DNA of 64,000 nucleotides, taken from positions 434,001 through 498,000 of the forward strand of contig NZ_KB907307.1 of the NCBI RefSeq assembly GCF_000381925.1, written 5' to 3'. The notes beneath the pieces are model-generated. The model worked only from the letters and a program-made list of their open reading frames with translations. It ran no database searches and was not told where the DNA came from. Origin of the DNA: Nocardia sp. BMG111209. Its GTDB lineage: Bacteria > Actinomycetota > Actinomycetes > Mycobacteriales > Mycobacteriaceae. Shown piece after piece: positions 48,216 to 58,102 of the stretch. Numbering within the stretch: the first letter of the stretch is position 1; every line of letters starts with the position of its first letter. A program made the position numbers and the translations under genes.

Positions 48216-49826
48216 CTACAAATTCGCGTCCTGGGGGCGGGTGTGGACGACGAGGACGGTGGGGGTGTCAGCGGACAGGGCTGTGGTGAATTCTCGTTCG
48301 AGGTCGGCGGTGGTGGTCACATCGGCTGCGCGGCAGCCGAATCCGCGCGCCAGTGCCGCGATGTCGAGGCCGGGGAGGTCGAGGCCCGGGACGCCCGGGG
48401 TGTGTTCGAGTTTCGCGAACGACTTGAGCACGCTGTATTCCCCGTTGCGCATCACGACGTAGACGATCGGCAGATTGTGTTGTGCGGCCGTGTAGATGGC
48501 TTGTACGGAGTATTGGAACGAGCCGTCGCCGATGAGTCCGATGACCGGGCGGGTGACTCCGCGGTGCCGGTCGGCGAGTGCCACGCCGACGGCCGCCGGA
48601 GTGCCCCAGCCGATTCCGCCGCTGGCGGTGGCGAAGAACGATCCGGTCCTGGTGGTGGGGAGCCACTCGACCTGCTGCGCCATCGTGGAGGTCGATTCGT
48701 TGACGATGGCCGCGTCGGCGGGGCGGACCCTGCTCAGGGCCGCGTACACCTCCGGCGGGGTCAGCGGGGTGTTCGGGGTCGCGGGCAGCGCATACGGTCG
48801 CGGCATCGGCTCGGGAGCGGTGCGGGCCGAACCCGGTGCGACCAGGTCCAGGAGTAGTTCGATCGCCGATTTCGGATCGCCGAGCAGGCTGTCGCCCACC
48901 CGTGCCGCGGCGGCGATCGCCGGATCGGCGGTGATCTGCAGCAGTTCGGTGTGTTCGGGGAGGTAGTCGCCGGGAACGTAGGGGTAGTAGCGGAACACCT
49001 CGGCGCCGATCACGACCACCAGGTCGTGCCCGGTCAGCCGGTCGCCGACGGTCTTCACCGACATGCCCAGCGGGCCGGCGAAGAGGGGGTGGTCCTCGGG
49101 GAACGAGGCGCGGTCCAGCAGCGGGGCACCGTAGACGGTAGCGCGCAGTTTCTCCGCCAGCGCGACGGCCGCGTCCCAGCCGCCGGCCCGGTCGACCTCC
49201 GGTCCGAAGACCAGCGCGGGGCGGCGGCTGGCGGTGATGCGGTCGGCGAATACGCGCAGCCGCTCGGGGTCGGGGACGACGCGGTCGCTGACCGTCCGGA
49301 CCCGGGTGAAGCCGGGCAGCGGTCGTTGCCAGTCGTCCATCGGTATCGAGAGGTGGACCGGTCCCGCGGGTGGCTGCCGGGCCTCGGCGTAGGCGCGCAT
49401 GAAGGCCTCGGGGACATCTTCGGCGCGAGCCGGTTCGTAGGACCACTTCACCCACGGCTTCGGCAGCGTGGTGGCCTCCCGGTTGGCGAGGTACGGCTCG
49501 CCGATCACCAACTCGCGGTGCTGTTGCCCGGAGGTGACGATCAGGGGCGTATTGCCGTGGTAGGCGGTGACCAGGTTGCCCACCGCATTTCCCATGCCGG
49601 CCGAGGAGTGCAGATTGACCAGTGCGGGCCTGCCGGTGACCTGTGCGAAGGCATCGGCCATCGCGATCACGGACGCCTCCTGCAGGCCCAGGACGTAGGT
49701 GAAGTCCGCGGGGAACTGCTGGAGGAACGGTTGCTCGGTGGAGCCGGGATTACCGAAGACCGTCGTCAGTTCCAGGGTCCGCAGCAGGTCGTAGGTCACG
49801 CTGTGCACAGTGGATCGCTCGGTCAT
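48216..49826 (-). CDS. mdlC: Benzoylformate decarboxylase-like thiamine-diphosphate enzyme
   Basis: 536-residue ThDP enzyme. Three catalytic positions of Pseudomonas benzoylformate decarboxylase are conserved: Ser29 in FGNPGSTEQPF, Glu50 in LGLQEAS, and His73 in NLHSSAGMGNAVG. The ThDP/Mg motif is GDGSFQYSVQAIY onward. The fourth, His281 of the Pseudomonas enzyme, is Tyr281 here (VFRYYPYVPG against VFRYHQY). It should decarboxylate an aromatic or branched 2-oxo acid to an aldehyde, which ALDH 1 or 2 could oxidise. GAAAG lies about eight bases before the ATG at 49826. Single-gene unit convergent with the preceding operon. Confidence 0.85.
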   Translation of the reverse strand: MTERSTVHSVTYDLLRTLELTTVFGNPGSTEQPFLQQFPADFTYVLGLQEASVIAMADAFAQVTGRPALVNLHSSAGMGNAVGNLVTAYHGNTPLIVTSGQQHRELVIGEPYLANREATTLPKPWVKWSYEPARAEDVPEAFMRAYAEARQPPAGPVHLSIPMDDWQRPLPGFTRVRTVSDRVVPDPERLRVFADRITASRRPALVFGPEVDRAGGWDAAVALAEKLRATVYGAPLLDRASFPEDHPLFAGPLGMSVKTVGDRLTGHDLVVVIGAEVFRYYPYVPGDYLPEHTELLQITADPAIAAAARVGDSLLGDPKSAIELLLDLVAPGSARTAPEPMPRPYALPATPNTPLTPPEVYAALSRVRPADAAIVNESTSTMAQQVEWLPTTRTGSFFATASGGIGWGTPAAVGVALADRHRGVTRPVIGLIGDGSFQYSVQAIYTAAQHNLPIVYVVMRNGEYSVLKSFAKLEHTPGVPGLDLPGLDIAALARGFGCRAADVTTTADLEREFTTALSADTPTVLVVHTRPQDANL

Positions 49827-49985
49827 GGTCGCCGCTTTCTTTCCGGGGCCGTCACAGGGCCGGGGAAGCCTGCCGGAGGGCAATGCGCCTTGCTGAGCGT
49901 CCAGTATTCGGTGCGGCGGGCCGATACCGGGGGACAACGAAGCGGCCGGCGTGAACTGTGGTCGTTCGGTGACCGATCCGTGCGA

Positions 49986-50852
49986 TCACGGCGTGGTGCC
50001 GGTCAGGGTTTCGACGAGTCGGTCCGTGGCGGTGGGATCGGCGTACGGCAGGAACAGCGACGGCTCGATCAGTTCGACCTCGAGCACGCAGAATCGGCCG
50101 GTGTCGTCGCGGACCAGGTCGACCCGGGCATAGGTCGGTGTCCCGACGCGGTCGCAGACGAGATCGACTGCGGCTTGGGCTGTTTCGATCTGTGCCGCGG
50201 CCGCGGTGTGCGCGGTGTTGATCTCCGGCGCGAACATCTCGTCGATCGTGCGCGCGCGGGGGAGTTCGACGCGTTTGACGGCGGCGTGGCTGAATCGTCC
50301 GTCGAAGAAGATCAGTGGCCATTCGCCTTCCGTGGCAACGGATTTCAGTAGTGGCTGCACCAGGGCGGTCTGGCCGGTGGCGTGCAGCCGGCCGATGTGC
50401 TCGACGGCGGTCCCGGTCTGGTCGGGCCAGTAGGCGGCGGCGTCGCGGCTGCCGGCGCCGACGGCAGGTTTGACCACGAATTCGCCGGCGGGGAAGGTGG
50501 CGGTCGCGCCGGGGTGGACGAAGGTGGTCGGGGTGACCGGCACGCCTGCCGTATCCAGTTCGGCGAGGTATCGCTTGTCGATGTTCCAGCGGACGGCCGC
50601 CGGCGTGTTCACCAGGTCGCTGACCCGGTCGACGTGGTCGAGCCAGGTCAGGAATTCGGGCAGCCGGTCCGTGTAGTCCCAGGTCGATCGCAGGACGACG
50701 CGTTCGAAACGTGACCAGTCCACCCGGGGATCGTCCCAGTCGAGCACGTCGACCGTTACGCCGTTGCGGCGCAGCGCCGCCAATGCCAACGGTTCGTCGT
50801 CGTCGCGTCCCCGAGCGTCCCGGGCTGTCACCCATGCGAGCCGTTCGATCAT
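49986..50852 (-). CDS. ATP-grasp family ligase
   Basis: 288-residue single-chain ATP-grasp enzyme of the RimK/DcsG-like type. Landmarks are VVLRSTWDYTDRLPEFL, the ATP-binding segment GEFVVKPAVGAGSRDAAAY, and the metal-binding acidic pair in CVLEVELIEPSLFL. Such enzymes join a carboxylate to an amine or thiol and are frequent in peptide-like natural product clusters. It is divergent from the dimodular NRPS with 174 bases between, so it may belong to that locus. Substrate unknown. No other genes on its transcript are evident. Confidence 0.85.
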   Translation of the reverse strand: MIERLAWVTARDARGRDDDEPLALAALRRNGVTVDVLDWDDPRVDWSRFERVVLRSTWDYTDRLPEFLTWLDHVDRVSDLVNTPAAVRWNIDKRYLAELDTAGVPVTPTTFVHPGATATFPAGEFVVKPAVGAGSRDAAAYWPDQTGTAVEHIGRLHATGQTALVQPLLKSVATEGEWPLIFFDGRFSHAAVKRVELPRARTIDEMFAPEINTAHTAAAAQIETAQAAVDLVCDRVGTPTYARVDLVRDDTGRFCVLEVELIEPSLFLPYADPTATDRLVETLTGTTP

Positions 50853-51026
50853 GTGGTCACGATATCCAGTCGGTTCCGCGTCGCCGGTGCGGCGGGTCCG
50901 TCCTCGATTCACGTGACAGCGCTGCCGGGGCCGCGCCCGATAGCGTCGGAACGACCGCGTCCGGCCGGTGGTGGAGCCGAGTACCGCCTGCTCGTGTGAC
51001 CGGTGGGAAAGTGAGGTACGCGAGCC

Positions 51027-54000
51027 ATGCGCGCTGCCGTCGCGGGGGCGGTCGACATCTCGGGACCGCTGTATCGGGTGACGGCCGGGCACGACCCGAG
51101 CCGGGTCGCGGTCCGGTGCCACGGCGGCGCCGAGTTGACCTACGGGGAGCTGGAGCGGCGCTCGAACCGGTTGGCGCACATGCTGATCGCCGCCGGGATC
51201 GGGCCGGGTGCGATCGTCGCCGTGCTGCTGGAACGCGGGCCGGAGTTGGTCGCCGCCGAACTGGCGATCATGAAGGCGGGGGCCGCGTGGATGCCGCTGG
51301 ATCCGCGGCATCCGCCGGCCCGGCTGGAGTTTCAGGTCACCGATGCCGCGGCGGCCTTGCTGCTGACCACCGCCGACCTCGCCGCATCGGCGCCGGACAT
51401 CCCGATGTGGCGGCTGGACGACGCCGCGGCGCGGGTCCGTGTCGCCGAATATCCGGATACGCCACCGGATGTCGACGTGGCGGCCGACGATGCCGCGTAT
51501 CTGATGTACACCTCCGGATCGACCGGTGCGCCGAAAGGGGTGCTGGTCTCCCATCGGTCCGCGTACGCCTACTGCCGCAATGCCGTCGAACAGCTGAAAC
51601 TGACTGCGGCCGACCGGATTCCGCAGATCGCCAATCCGGCGTTCGACGTGACCGTCTTCGACTGTTACGCCACCCTGCTGGCCGGCGCCACCCTGATCGC
51701 CGCGGGACACCACACGTTCACCGATCCGGCGGCGCTCACCGCGCTGCTGTGGGACGAGCGGATCACCGTCGCCTACGTCCCGCCGGCGATTCTCGGTGTG
51801 CTCGATCCGGGGAGGCTGGCCGGCGGCCCGCTGCGCGCGCTGTTCTGCGCCGGCGCGGTGTTGAGCACCGACGTGGCCAATCGCTGGGCCCGGCCCGGTC
51901 TGGCGATCCACAACGCCTACGGCCCGACCGAGACCACGGTGATCTGCACGAGTCATCCGCTGCCCGCGACACCGCTCAGTGGTCCGGTGCCGATCGGCAC
52001 GCCGCTGCCGAATCATCGAATCTACGTGTTGGACAGGCGTTTACGTCCGGTGCCGATCGGCGCGGCGGGTGAGTTGTACATCGCCGGCAGCGGAGTCGCG
52101 CTGGGCTACCTCAATCGTTCGGCACTCACGGCGACGCGGTTCCTGCCCGACCCGTTCGCGCCGGGGCCGGGACAGCGCATGTACGCCAGCGGCGATCGGG
52201 GGCGGTGGCGATCCGATGGTGTCGTCGAATTCCTGGGCCGGGTCGATCGCCAGGTGAAACTCCGCGGCTATCGGATCGAACTCGGCGAGATCGAGCACGC
52301 GCTGGCGGCCCATCCGGCCGTGACCCACTGCGCGGTGCTGATGCGGGACGACACCTATCTGGCCGCCTATGTGACCGGGGCGGCCGGCGGCGCCGAGCCC
52401 GATGCCGCGCAGTTGCGGGATCATCTGGCGGCACGCTTGCCGGCCTATATGGTTCCCACGGTGTTCGTGGTGCTGGCGGCGCTGCCGTTGACCTCGAACG
52501 GCAAACTCGACCTCGCCGCGCTGCCCGATCCGGAAGCCGTTTCCGCCGAACATGTTCCGCCGCGCACCGACACCGAGCGCTGGCTCGCGCGGACCTGGCA
52601 GGAGCTGCTGGGGGTCGACGAGGTCGGCGCCGGTGACAATTTCTTCACCCTCGGCGGCAACTCACTGCACGGCACGCAGCTGATCGCCCGCATCGGTGAG
52701 CAGTTGCGCGTCGAGCTCGGTCCCCGGCAACTGTTCGGCACGCCGGTGCTCGGTGACCTCGCGCAACTGCTGGACGCGAGCGAGGCCGCGCCCGTCGCCG
52801 ATGCCGTGACGGCGGTGGCGCGGGGCGAATCGCTGCCGTGCACGCATCAGCAGGAGGGATTGTGGTTCCTGCATCGGATGGATCCGGCGTCGTCGGCGTA
52901 TCACATGTCGGTCGTGCTGCGCCTGGCCGGCCCGCTCGATATCGCCGCGCTGACGCGGGCGGTGCAGGATCTGGTGGTCCGGCACGAGGCGCTGCGGACG
53001 CGATTCGTCGAGGTGGCCGGCCGGCCGCGGCAGGTGATCGATCCGCCGCGGCCGCACTCGCTGCCGGTGACCGAGGTCGGCAGCGCGCGGATCCGGCAGT
53101 GGGCCGCGGCGGAGGTGAATCGGTCCTTCGATCCGGCGGCCGGGTCGCTGTTCCGCATCGCCCTGGCGCGGCAGGCGCCGGCGGATCACGTGCTGGTACT
53201 CGTGGCGCATCACATCATCGCCGACGGCTGGTCGATGCGGATCCTGACCGGGGAGCTGTCCGAGTTGTACGCGGCGGCCTGCCGTGGCGAGTCCGTCGAG
53301 TTGCCCGCGGTGCGGGTGCAGCCGGCCGATCACGCGGTGTGGCAGCGTCGCCGGTTCGACGCGGCCGAGACGAAGCGCCAGGTGGACTACTGGCGCGGAG
53401 CGCTGGCGGGGGTGGCGACCGTCGAGTTCCCGGTCGATCGGCCGCGGACGCTCCGGCACACCGGCGCCGGCGCCGCTGTGCTGCGGCGCTTCCCGGACGA
53501 GCTGACCGCCACGGCCCGCGGGTATGCCCGCGACGGCCGGGTGTCGTTCCTGGCGGTGTTGCAGGCCGCGCTGCTGATCGTGCTGAATCGGTACACCGGG
53601 CAGCACGATCTCACCGTCGGGTCGATCTTCTCCGGCCGTACCCGGGCCGAGTTGGAGCCGGTGGTGGGGTTCTTCGCCAACACGGTGGTGCTGCGGACCG
53701 ATGCCGGCGGTGATCCGAGTTTCGCGGAACTCGTGCGGCGCTGCCACGACACCGTTCTCGTCGCCACCGAGCGGCAGGACATTCCCTTCGGCCTGATTGT
53801 CGACGCGCTGCAGCCGGAGCGGGTGCCCGGCCGCAATCCGTTGTTCCAGATCAGCCTGAGCCTGCAGCCGGCTCGTGGCCGGAGCGGGGATATGGCGCTC
53901 GGGGCCGCGACCGTGGCGGCGATCGACGTCTTCGAGAACTCCGCGCGCTTCGACCTCGCGCTGGATGTGGTGGACACCCCCGACGGCGGGCTCGAGCTGT

Positions 54001-56672
54001 CCGCGGAGTACGCGACCGAACTGTTCGACGCCGATCGGATCGAACGCCTGCTCGGCCATCTGCTGACCGCGCTGGCCGGCGGGCTCGCCACCCCGGATCG
54101 TGCGATCGGTTCGCTCGCACTGCTGTCCGACGGTGAGCGGCGACTGCTCGCGGCGTGGAACGACACCGGCCGTGACACGACGTCGCGGACACTGCCGGAC
54201 GGCTTCCGCCGGGCCGCCGCGGCACATCCGGCGGCGATCGCGGTGGTGTCCGGGGACGTCCGGCTCACCTACGCGGAATTGCGGGGCCGGGTGCTGCGGC
54301 TGGCGCGCCGGCTCGCCGCCGGGGGTGTGGCGCCGGAAACGGTGGTGGGGTTGGCAATTCGGCGTTCGATCGATCTGGTCGTCGCGATGTACGCGATTCT
54401 GGAGGCGGGTGCGGCCTATCTGCCGATCGATCCCGACCATCCCCCGCAGCGCGTCGCGGCGATGGTGGCGGCGGCCCGGCCGCTGCTCGTGCTGAGCACG
54501 ACCCGGGACGCCGTCGTGGTCGACCGGGTGCCGGTGATCGATGTCGACGTCCCGGCACCGGCCGAATTCTCGGATGCCGAGTGGGGGGCCGGGGAACGGC
54601 CCGGCCCGGTGCGGCCGGACCATCCGGCCTACGTGCTGTTCACCTCGGGATCGACCGGCCTGCCGAAAGGGGTCGTGGTCCCGCACGGCGCGATCGCGAA
54701 TCAGATCGATTGGATGATCGCGCATTTCCGGATCGGGCCCGGTGACGTCTATCTGCAGAAGACCGCGACCGTGTTCGACGTCTCGCTGTGGGGGTTCTTC
54801 GTACCGCCGGCGGCGGGGGCCACGCTGGTGCTGGCGAGCCCGGACGGCCATCGGGATCCGGGGTACCTCGCCCGGACCATCGCCGAAAACGGTGTGACCG
54901 TCACCGATTTCGTGCCGTCGATGCTGTCGGTGTTCGCGGCGCGGGCCACCGCCGGCGAGCTGCGCACGCTGCGCCGGATCCTGTCGGTGGGTGAGCAACT
55001 GTCGCCGGAGGTGGCGACCGCGGTGCGGTCGCTGCCGGGTGTCGACGTACACAATCTGTACGGCCCGACCGAGACGGCGGTGGCGGTCACCGATCATCGC
55101 TGCGACGATGCCGATCGGTTCGAGGTGCCGATCGGCGCGCCGGTGTGGAACACCCGGTTCCACGTGCTGGATTCCCGGCTGCGGCCGGTACCGCTCGGTG
55201 TCGTCGGTGAACTCTATGTCGGCGGTGCGCAGCTGGCCCGCGGATATGCCGGCCGGCCCGGTGGCACGGCCGCGCGATTCGTGGCCGACCCGTTCGGCGG
55301 GCTCGGCGGCAGGCTGTATCGGACCGGGGATCTGGTGCGCTGGAACGCCATCGGTGAACTGGTGTTCCGCGGCCGGATCGACGATCAGGTGAAGATCCGC
55401 GGGTTCCGGGTCGAGCCCGGGGAGGCGGAGCGAGCGTTGGCCCGGCATCCGGACGTGATCGAGGCCGCCGTGGTGGCCCGGCCCGCAGCGACCGGTGTCC
55501 GGCTGGCCGGCTACGCGGTCCTCGCCGGTGGCCGGCACGGCAGCGGCGGCGCGCTGCGCTCCTATCTGCTGACGCAGTTGCCGGAATACCTGGTCCCCGC
55601 CTCGATCCTGGTTGTCGAACAGTTGCCGGCGACACCGAGCGGGAAACTGGACCGGAAGGCGCTGCCGGAACCGGCTTTCGTCGCCGAGACGGGATATCGG
55701 GCGGCCCGCACCGAACGTGAGCGGAGTTTGGCCGCGTTGTTCGCCGAAGTGCTCGCGGTCGAACGGGTCGGGGTCGACGACGGATTCTTCGAACTCGGCG
55801 GAAATTCGCTGCAGGCCGCACGACTGGTCGGCCGCATACGGTCGGAATTGGGTGTCGATATCCCGATCCGGACGGTCCTGGAAGCCTCGACGGTGGCCGA
55901 ACTCGCGACCCGCTTCGACAACGAGGCCCGGGAGTCGGATTTCGATCGGGTACTCGTGCTGAAGGACACCGGCGCGCGGGAGCCGCTGTGGTGCCTGCCG
56001 CCCGGCGGCGGCCTGGGCTGGTGTTATCAGTGGCTCGGCGAGTATGTGACCGACCGGCCCGTGCACGCCGTCCAATCCCGCGGAATCGACGGCGATGCGG
56101 TGGTGGAATCGTTTCCGGCACTGATCGAGGATTATCTGCAGTGCATACTCGGCCGCCAGCCGCAGGGGCCTTTCCTGCTGCTGGGCTGGTCGCACGGCGG
56201 CACGGCGGCGCACGCGGTGGCCTGTGAACTCGTGCGGCGCGGCCATGCCGTCGAATTTCTCGGAATCATCGATGCGGCGCCGGAATTCGATTCCGAGGTG
56301 GATACCGGTGATCGCGGGATCGTCGTCGAGGAGCGAATCGAGGAACGGATCAACGACCGCGTCGGACACGATGTGGACAGTCCGCGACTGGAGGATCTGG
56401 TACAGCGGGTACGGCGTGTGGCACTCAACAATGTGAGATTGCTGGAGAACTACTACGCGCCGGTGTATTCCGGCGCGGCGACGATATTCGCCGCGACCCT
56501 CGACGCCGACGGCGGTCCGATCGACGGGGTCACCGACACGTTCCGGACGTTCTGGCGGCGGCACGTCGAGGGGGAACTGCGGATCTTCGGAATCGACTGC
56601 GCGCATTACGATTTCATGCAACCCGCGCCGATGCGCGAGATCGGCCGCCGGCTGGGCGGGTTGCTGCCCTGA
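51027..56672 (+). CDS. Dimodular NRPS, A-PCP-C-A-PCP-TE
   Basis: 1,881-residue synthetase. Domains are: A1 about 20-500 (YTSGSTGAPKG near 160), PCP1 (FFTLGGNSLHG near 544), C about 600-1030 (active-site HHIIADG near 727), A2 about 1045-1540 (FTSGSTGLPKG near 1204), PCP2 (FFELGGNSLQA near 1591), TE about 1640-1880 (GWSHGG near 1719, with the late His in CAHYD). It begins directly with A, so module 1 is a loading module. The chain is a dipeptide, unless the TE oligomerises it or another synthetase adds units. My by-eye specificity codes, D-V-F-Y-F-A-A-V-I (A1) and D-V-W-F-L-V-L-V-A (A2), match no code I know. No epimerase or methyltransferase domain is seen. Confidence 0.93.
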   Translation: MRAAVAGAVDISGPLYRVTAGHDPSRVAVRCHGGAELTYGELERRSNRLAHMLIAAGIGPGAIVAVLLERGPELVAAELAIMKAGAAWMPLDPRHPPARLEFQVTDAAAALLLTTADLAASAPDIPMWRLDDAAARVRVAEYPDTPPDVDVAADDAAYLMYTSGSTGAPKGVLVSHRSAYAYCRNAVEQLKLTAADRIPQIANPAFDVTVFDCYATLLAGATLIAAGHHTFTDPAALTALLWDERITVAYVPPAILGVLDPGRLAGGPLRALFCAGAVLSTDVANRWARPGLAIHNAYGPTETTVICTSHPLPATPLSGPVPIGTPLPNHRIYVLDRRLRPVPIGAAGELYIAGSGVALGYLNRSALTATRFLPDPFAPGPGQRMYASGDRGRWRSDGVVEFLGRVDRQVKLRGYRIELGEIEHALAAHPAVTHCAVLMRDDTYLAAYVTGAAGGAEPDAAQLRDHLAARLPAYMVPTVFVVLAALPLTSNGKLDLAALPDPEAVSAEHVPPRTDTERWLARTWQELLGVDEVGAGDNFFTLGGNSLHGTQLIARIGEQLRVELGPRQLFGTPVLGDLAQLLDASEAAPVADAVTAVARGESLPCTHQQEGLWFLHRMDPASSAYHMSVVLRLAGPLDIAALTRAVQDLVVRHEALRTRFVEVAGRPRQVIDPPRPHSLPVTEVGSARIRQWAAAEVNRSFDPAAGSLFRIALARQAPADHVLVLVAHHIIADGWSMRILTGELSELYAAACRGESVELPAVRVQPADHAVWQRRRFDAAETKRQVDYWRGALAGVATVEFPVDRPRTLRHTGAGAAVLRRFPDELTATARGYARDGRVSFLAVLQAALLIVLNRYTGQHDLTVGSIFSGRTRAELEPVVGFFANTVVLRTDAGGDPSFAELVRRCHDTVLVATERQDIPFGLIVDALQPERVPGRNPLFQISLSLQPARGRSGDMALGAATVAAIDVFENSARFDLALDVVDTPDGGLELSAEYATELFDADRIERLLGHLLTALAGGLATPDRAIGSLALLSDGERRLLAAWNDTGRDTTSRTLPDGFRRAAAAHPAAIAVVSGDVRLTYAELRGRVLRLARRLAAGGVAPETVVGLAIRRSIDLVVAMYAILEAGAAYLPIDPDHPPQRVAAMVAAARPLLVLSTTRDAVVVDRVPVIDVDVPAPAEFSDAEWGAGERPGPVRPDHPAYVLFTSGSTGLPKGVVVPHGAIANQIDWMIAHFRIGPGDVYLQKTATVFDVSLWGFFVPPAAGATLVLASPDGHRDPGYLARTIAENGVTVTDFVPSMLSVFAARATAGELRTLRRILSVGEQLSPEVATAVRSLPGVDVHNLYGPTETAVAVTDHRCDDADRFEVPIGAPVWNTRFHVLDSRLRPVPLGVVGELYVGGAQLARGYAGRPGGTAARFVADPFGGLGGRLYRTGDLVRWNAIGELVFRGRIDDQVKIRGFRVEPGEAERALARHPDVIEAAVVARPAATGVRLAGYAVLAGGRHGSGGALRSYLLTQLPEYLVPASILVVEQLPATPSGKLDRKALPEPAFVAETGYRAARTERERSLAALFAEVLAVERVGVDDGFFELGGNSLQAARLVGRIRSELGVDIPIRTVLEASTVAELATRFDNEARESDFDRVLVLKDTGAREPLWCLPPGGGLGWCYQWLGEYVTDRPVHAVQSRGIDGDAVVESFPALIEDYLQCILGRQPQGPFLLLGWSHGGTAAHAVACELVRRGHAVEFLGIIDAAPEFDSEVDTGDRGIVVEERIEERINDRVGHDVDSPRLEDLVQRVRRVALNNVRLLENYYAPVYSGAATIFAATLDADGGPIDGVTDTFRTFWRRHVEGELRIFGIDCAHYDFMQPAPMREIGRRLGGLLP

Positions 56673-56700
56673 CCCGGCAGGCCACGCGGTCCGGCCGGGT

Positions 56701-56724
56701 GCGGGCCGGTTCCGGCCGGCCCGC
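56701..56724. terminator. Hairpin between NRPS and LuxR genes
   Basis: Nine-base arms GCGGGCCGG/CCGGCCCGC around a six-base loop, in the 61-base gap between two convergent genes. Probably a shared terminator. Confidence 0.6.
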
Positions 56725-56733
56725 GGGACGGTC

Positions 56734-57423
56734 CTACTCGGCAGGCGGGCGATCGGGCCAGGCGGGTGCGGTGGCTTCGCGGCCCGCGGATACGCCCGGG
56801 TCCGGTCGATACGCCGTGACGCTCACGTCCTCCGGCGGCGCGACCAGCTGGCCGAGCAGCGCGGCGCGGGTGAGCTCGGCCTTGTTGCCGACACCGAGTT
56901 TCACCCGGATGCGTTTCACATAGGTGTCGACGGTGTGCGGGCTGATCCCGAGCCGCGCGGCGACCTGTCCGTGGGTCAGGCCGTGGGCGATCTGACGCAG
57001 CACCTGCTCCTCCCGCCGGGACAACCGCGCGGCGGTCTCGGCGGGATCGAAGGCCGCGCGCAGCGAATCGACGGCGCCGATCGCGGTCCCGGATGCTACG
57101 TGTTGTACCGCGCGGATGATGCTGTCGCCCGATTCCGACTTGCTGATCACCGCGGAAGCGCCGGCGCGCAGGTAGATCTCGTCGTCGGTGGCGGCCTCGT
57201 TGTTCAGGATCAGCACCGCGGTGGATTTCGCCGCGGCGGTGACCGGGGTCAGATCCTCGCGCGGGATGGCTGCGGCGTCGATCAACGCGGCGTCCGCCAG
57301 CCAGAACGGGTCCTCGTGTGCCGAGGAACGCACGGCGACGACTTTGATTCCGGCGGTGGTCAGAGTCTGGCACAACCCCATGAGAAACAAGGGCGATTTG
57401 ATGAGCAGGTCGGTCCGAATCAC
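56734..57423 (-). CDS. LuxR/NarL-type regulator with degenerate receiver
   Basis: 229-residue regulator. The C-terminal helix-turn-helix is [20 protein letters not shown] then [20 protein letters not shown]. The N-terminal half has a receiver-like fold ([21 protein letters not shown]) with a possible Asp in ALIDAAAI and Lys in VISKSES, but the usual acidic pair after strand 1 is missing, so phosphorylation is doubtful. The GTG at 57423 has GGGGAGC six bases upstream and avoids the unlikely longer frame. Lying between NRPS genes, it is the probable pathway-specific regulator. Confidence 0.82.
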   Translation of the reverse strand: MIRTDLLIKSPLFLMGLCQTLTTAGIKVVAVRSSAHEDPFWLADAALIDAAAIPREDLTPVTAAAKSTAVLILNNEAATDDEIYLRAGASAVISKSESGDSIIRAVQHVASGTAIGAVDSLRAAFDPAETAARLSRREEQVLRQIAHGLTHGQVAARLGISPHTVDTYVKRIRVKLGVGNKAELTRAALLGQLVAPPEDVSVTAYRPDPGVSAGREATAPAWPDRPPAE

Positions 57424-58102
57424 AAGTAAGCTCCCCAGCGCTTTCGTCGCGGTTGTCCCTGTGTTCGGCAGCCGGTGCGGCAGTACGGCCGCGGGCCCCC
57501 GGATGGGGAGTATCACATCGTTGTGTTCACCCTCGCGCACAGGTAGCGCGAATACATCCCGTGGTGCGGGACGATCGGAATTCGAGAGAATTCAATTCTC
57601 GTAATCGGCACATATGTCCGACAGGGCTCGGAACGAGCCGGAAAAATTTCGAGTCTACGGCAGCGGCGCCGGTCCGGGTCCCGCGCGCGGCTGCCCGCCA
57701 CACACCGACCGTTCGGTCGAATACTGCCTCGTGTGCAGATGAAATTTCAGATCCGGCATTCAGCCCTCCCTGTGCCGGCGACCGGTTCTTCTCCGGTAGG
57801 TGCTCGGTGCGGAGGACGGAATGTAACGCCTGAACCGTCTTCCCGGGTGAGTGCCCCACGCACAGCGATCCCGGTTGGATTTCGAAAGTGTTAAGGTCGC
57901 ATGTCCGATTATTCCGTACGACCATATCGCAGCCAAGCGGATCGGGCAGAGTTTTCTTTCTACACACCTCGAAGTAATCAACTGATACCCAGATCGCGCC
58001 GATCCATTCGCGCTGCCGCGTCCCAGAAAGCTGGGAGGAGCCGACGGCCTGCCGACCGAGAACGATGGTTATCGACAAATGCTCGTGAGAAGAGGGCGTG
58101 CC
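57424..58102. other. Long non-coding region (679 bases) in the NRPS locus
   Basis: Divergent region between the LuxR-type gene and the dioxygenase gene. Short open frames exist but none has protein-like composition or a ribosome site. It is AT-richer than its surroundings, especially 57880-58000. It holds the palindrome at 57586-57600. It is the likely promoter region for both neighbours. I see no RNA gene. Confidence 0.5.
57586..57600. promoter_or_regulatory. 15-bp palindrome GAGAATT-C-AATTCTC
   Basis: Perfect 7-bp arms around one base, 163 bases upstream of the LuxR-type start. AT-rich, so an operator rather than a terminator is likely. Protein partner unknown. Confidence 0.45.

Noticed and set aside
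52662..56621. 1,319-codon open frame on the minus strand opposite the dimodular NRPS
   Set aside because: Composition is dominated by Arg, Gly, Pro and His with no domains. It is the usual antisense shadow of a GC-rich gene; the plus strand has complete NRPS motifs.
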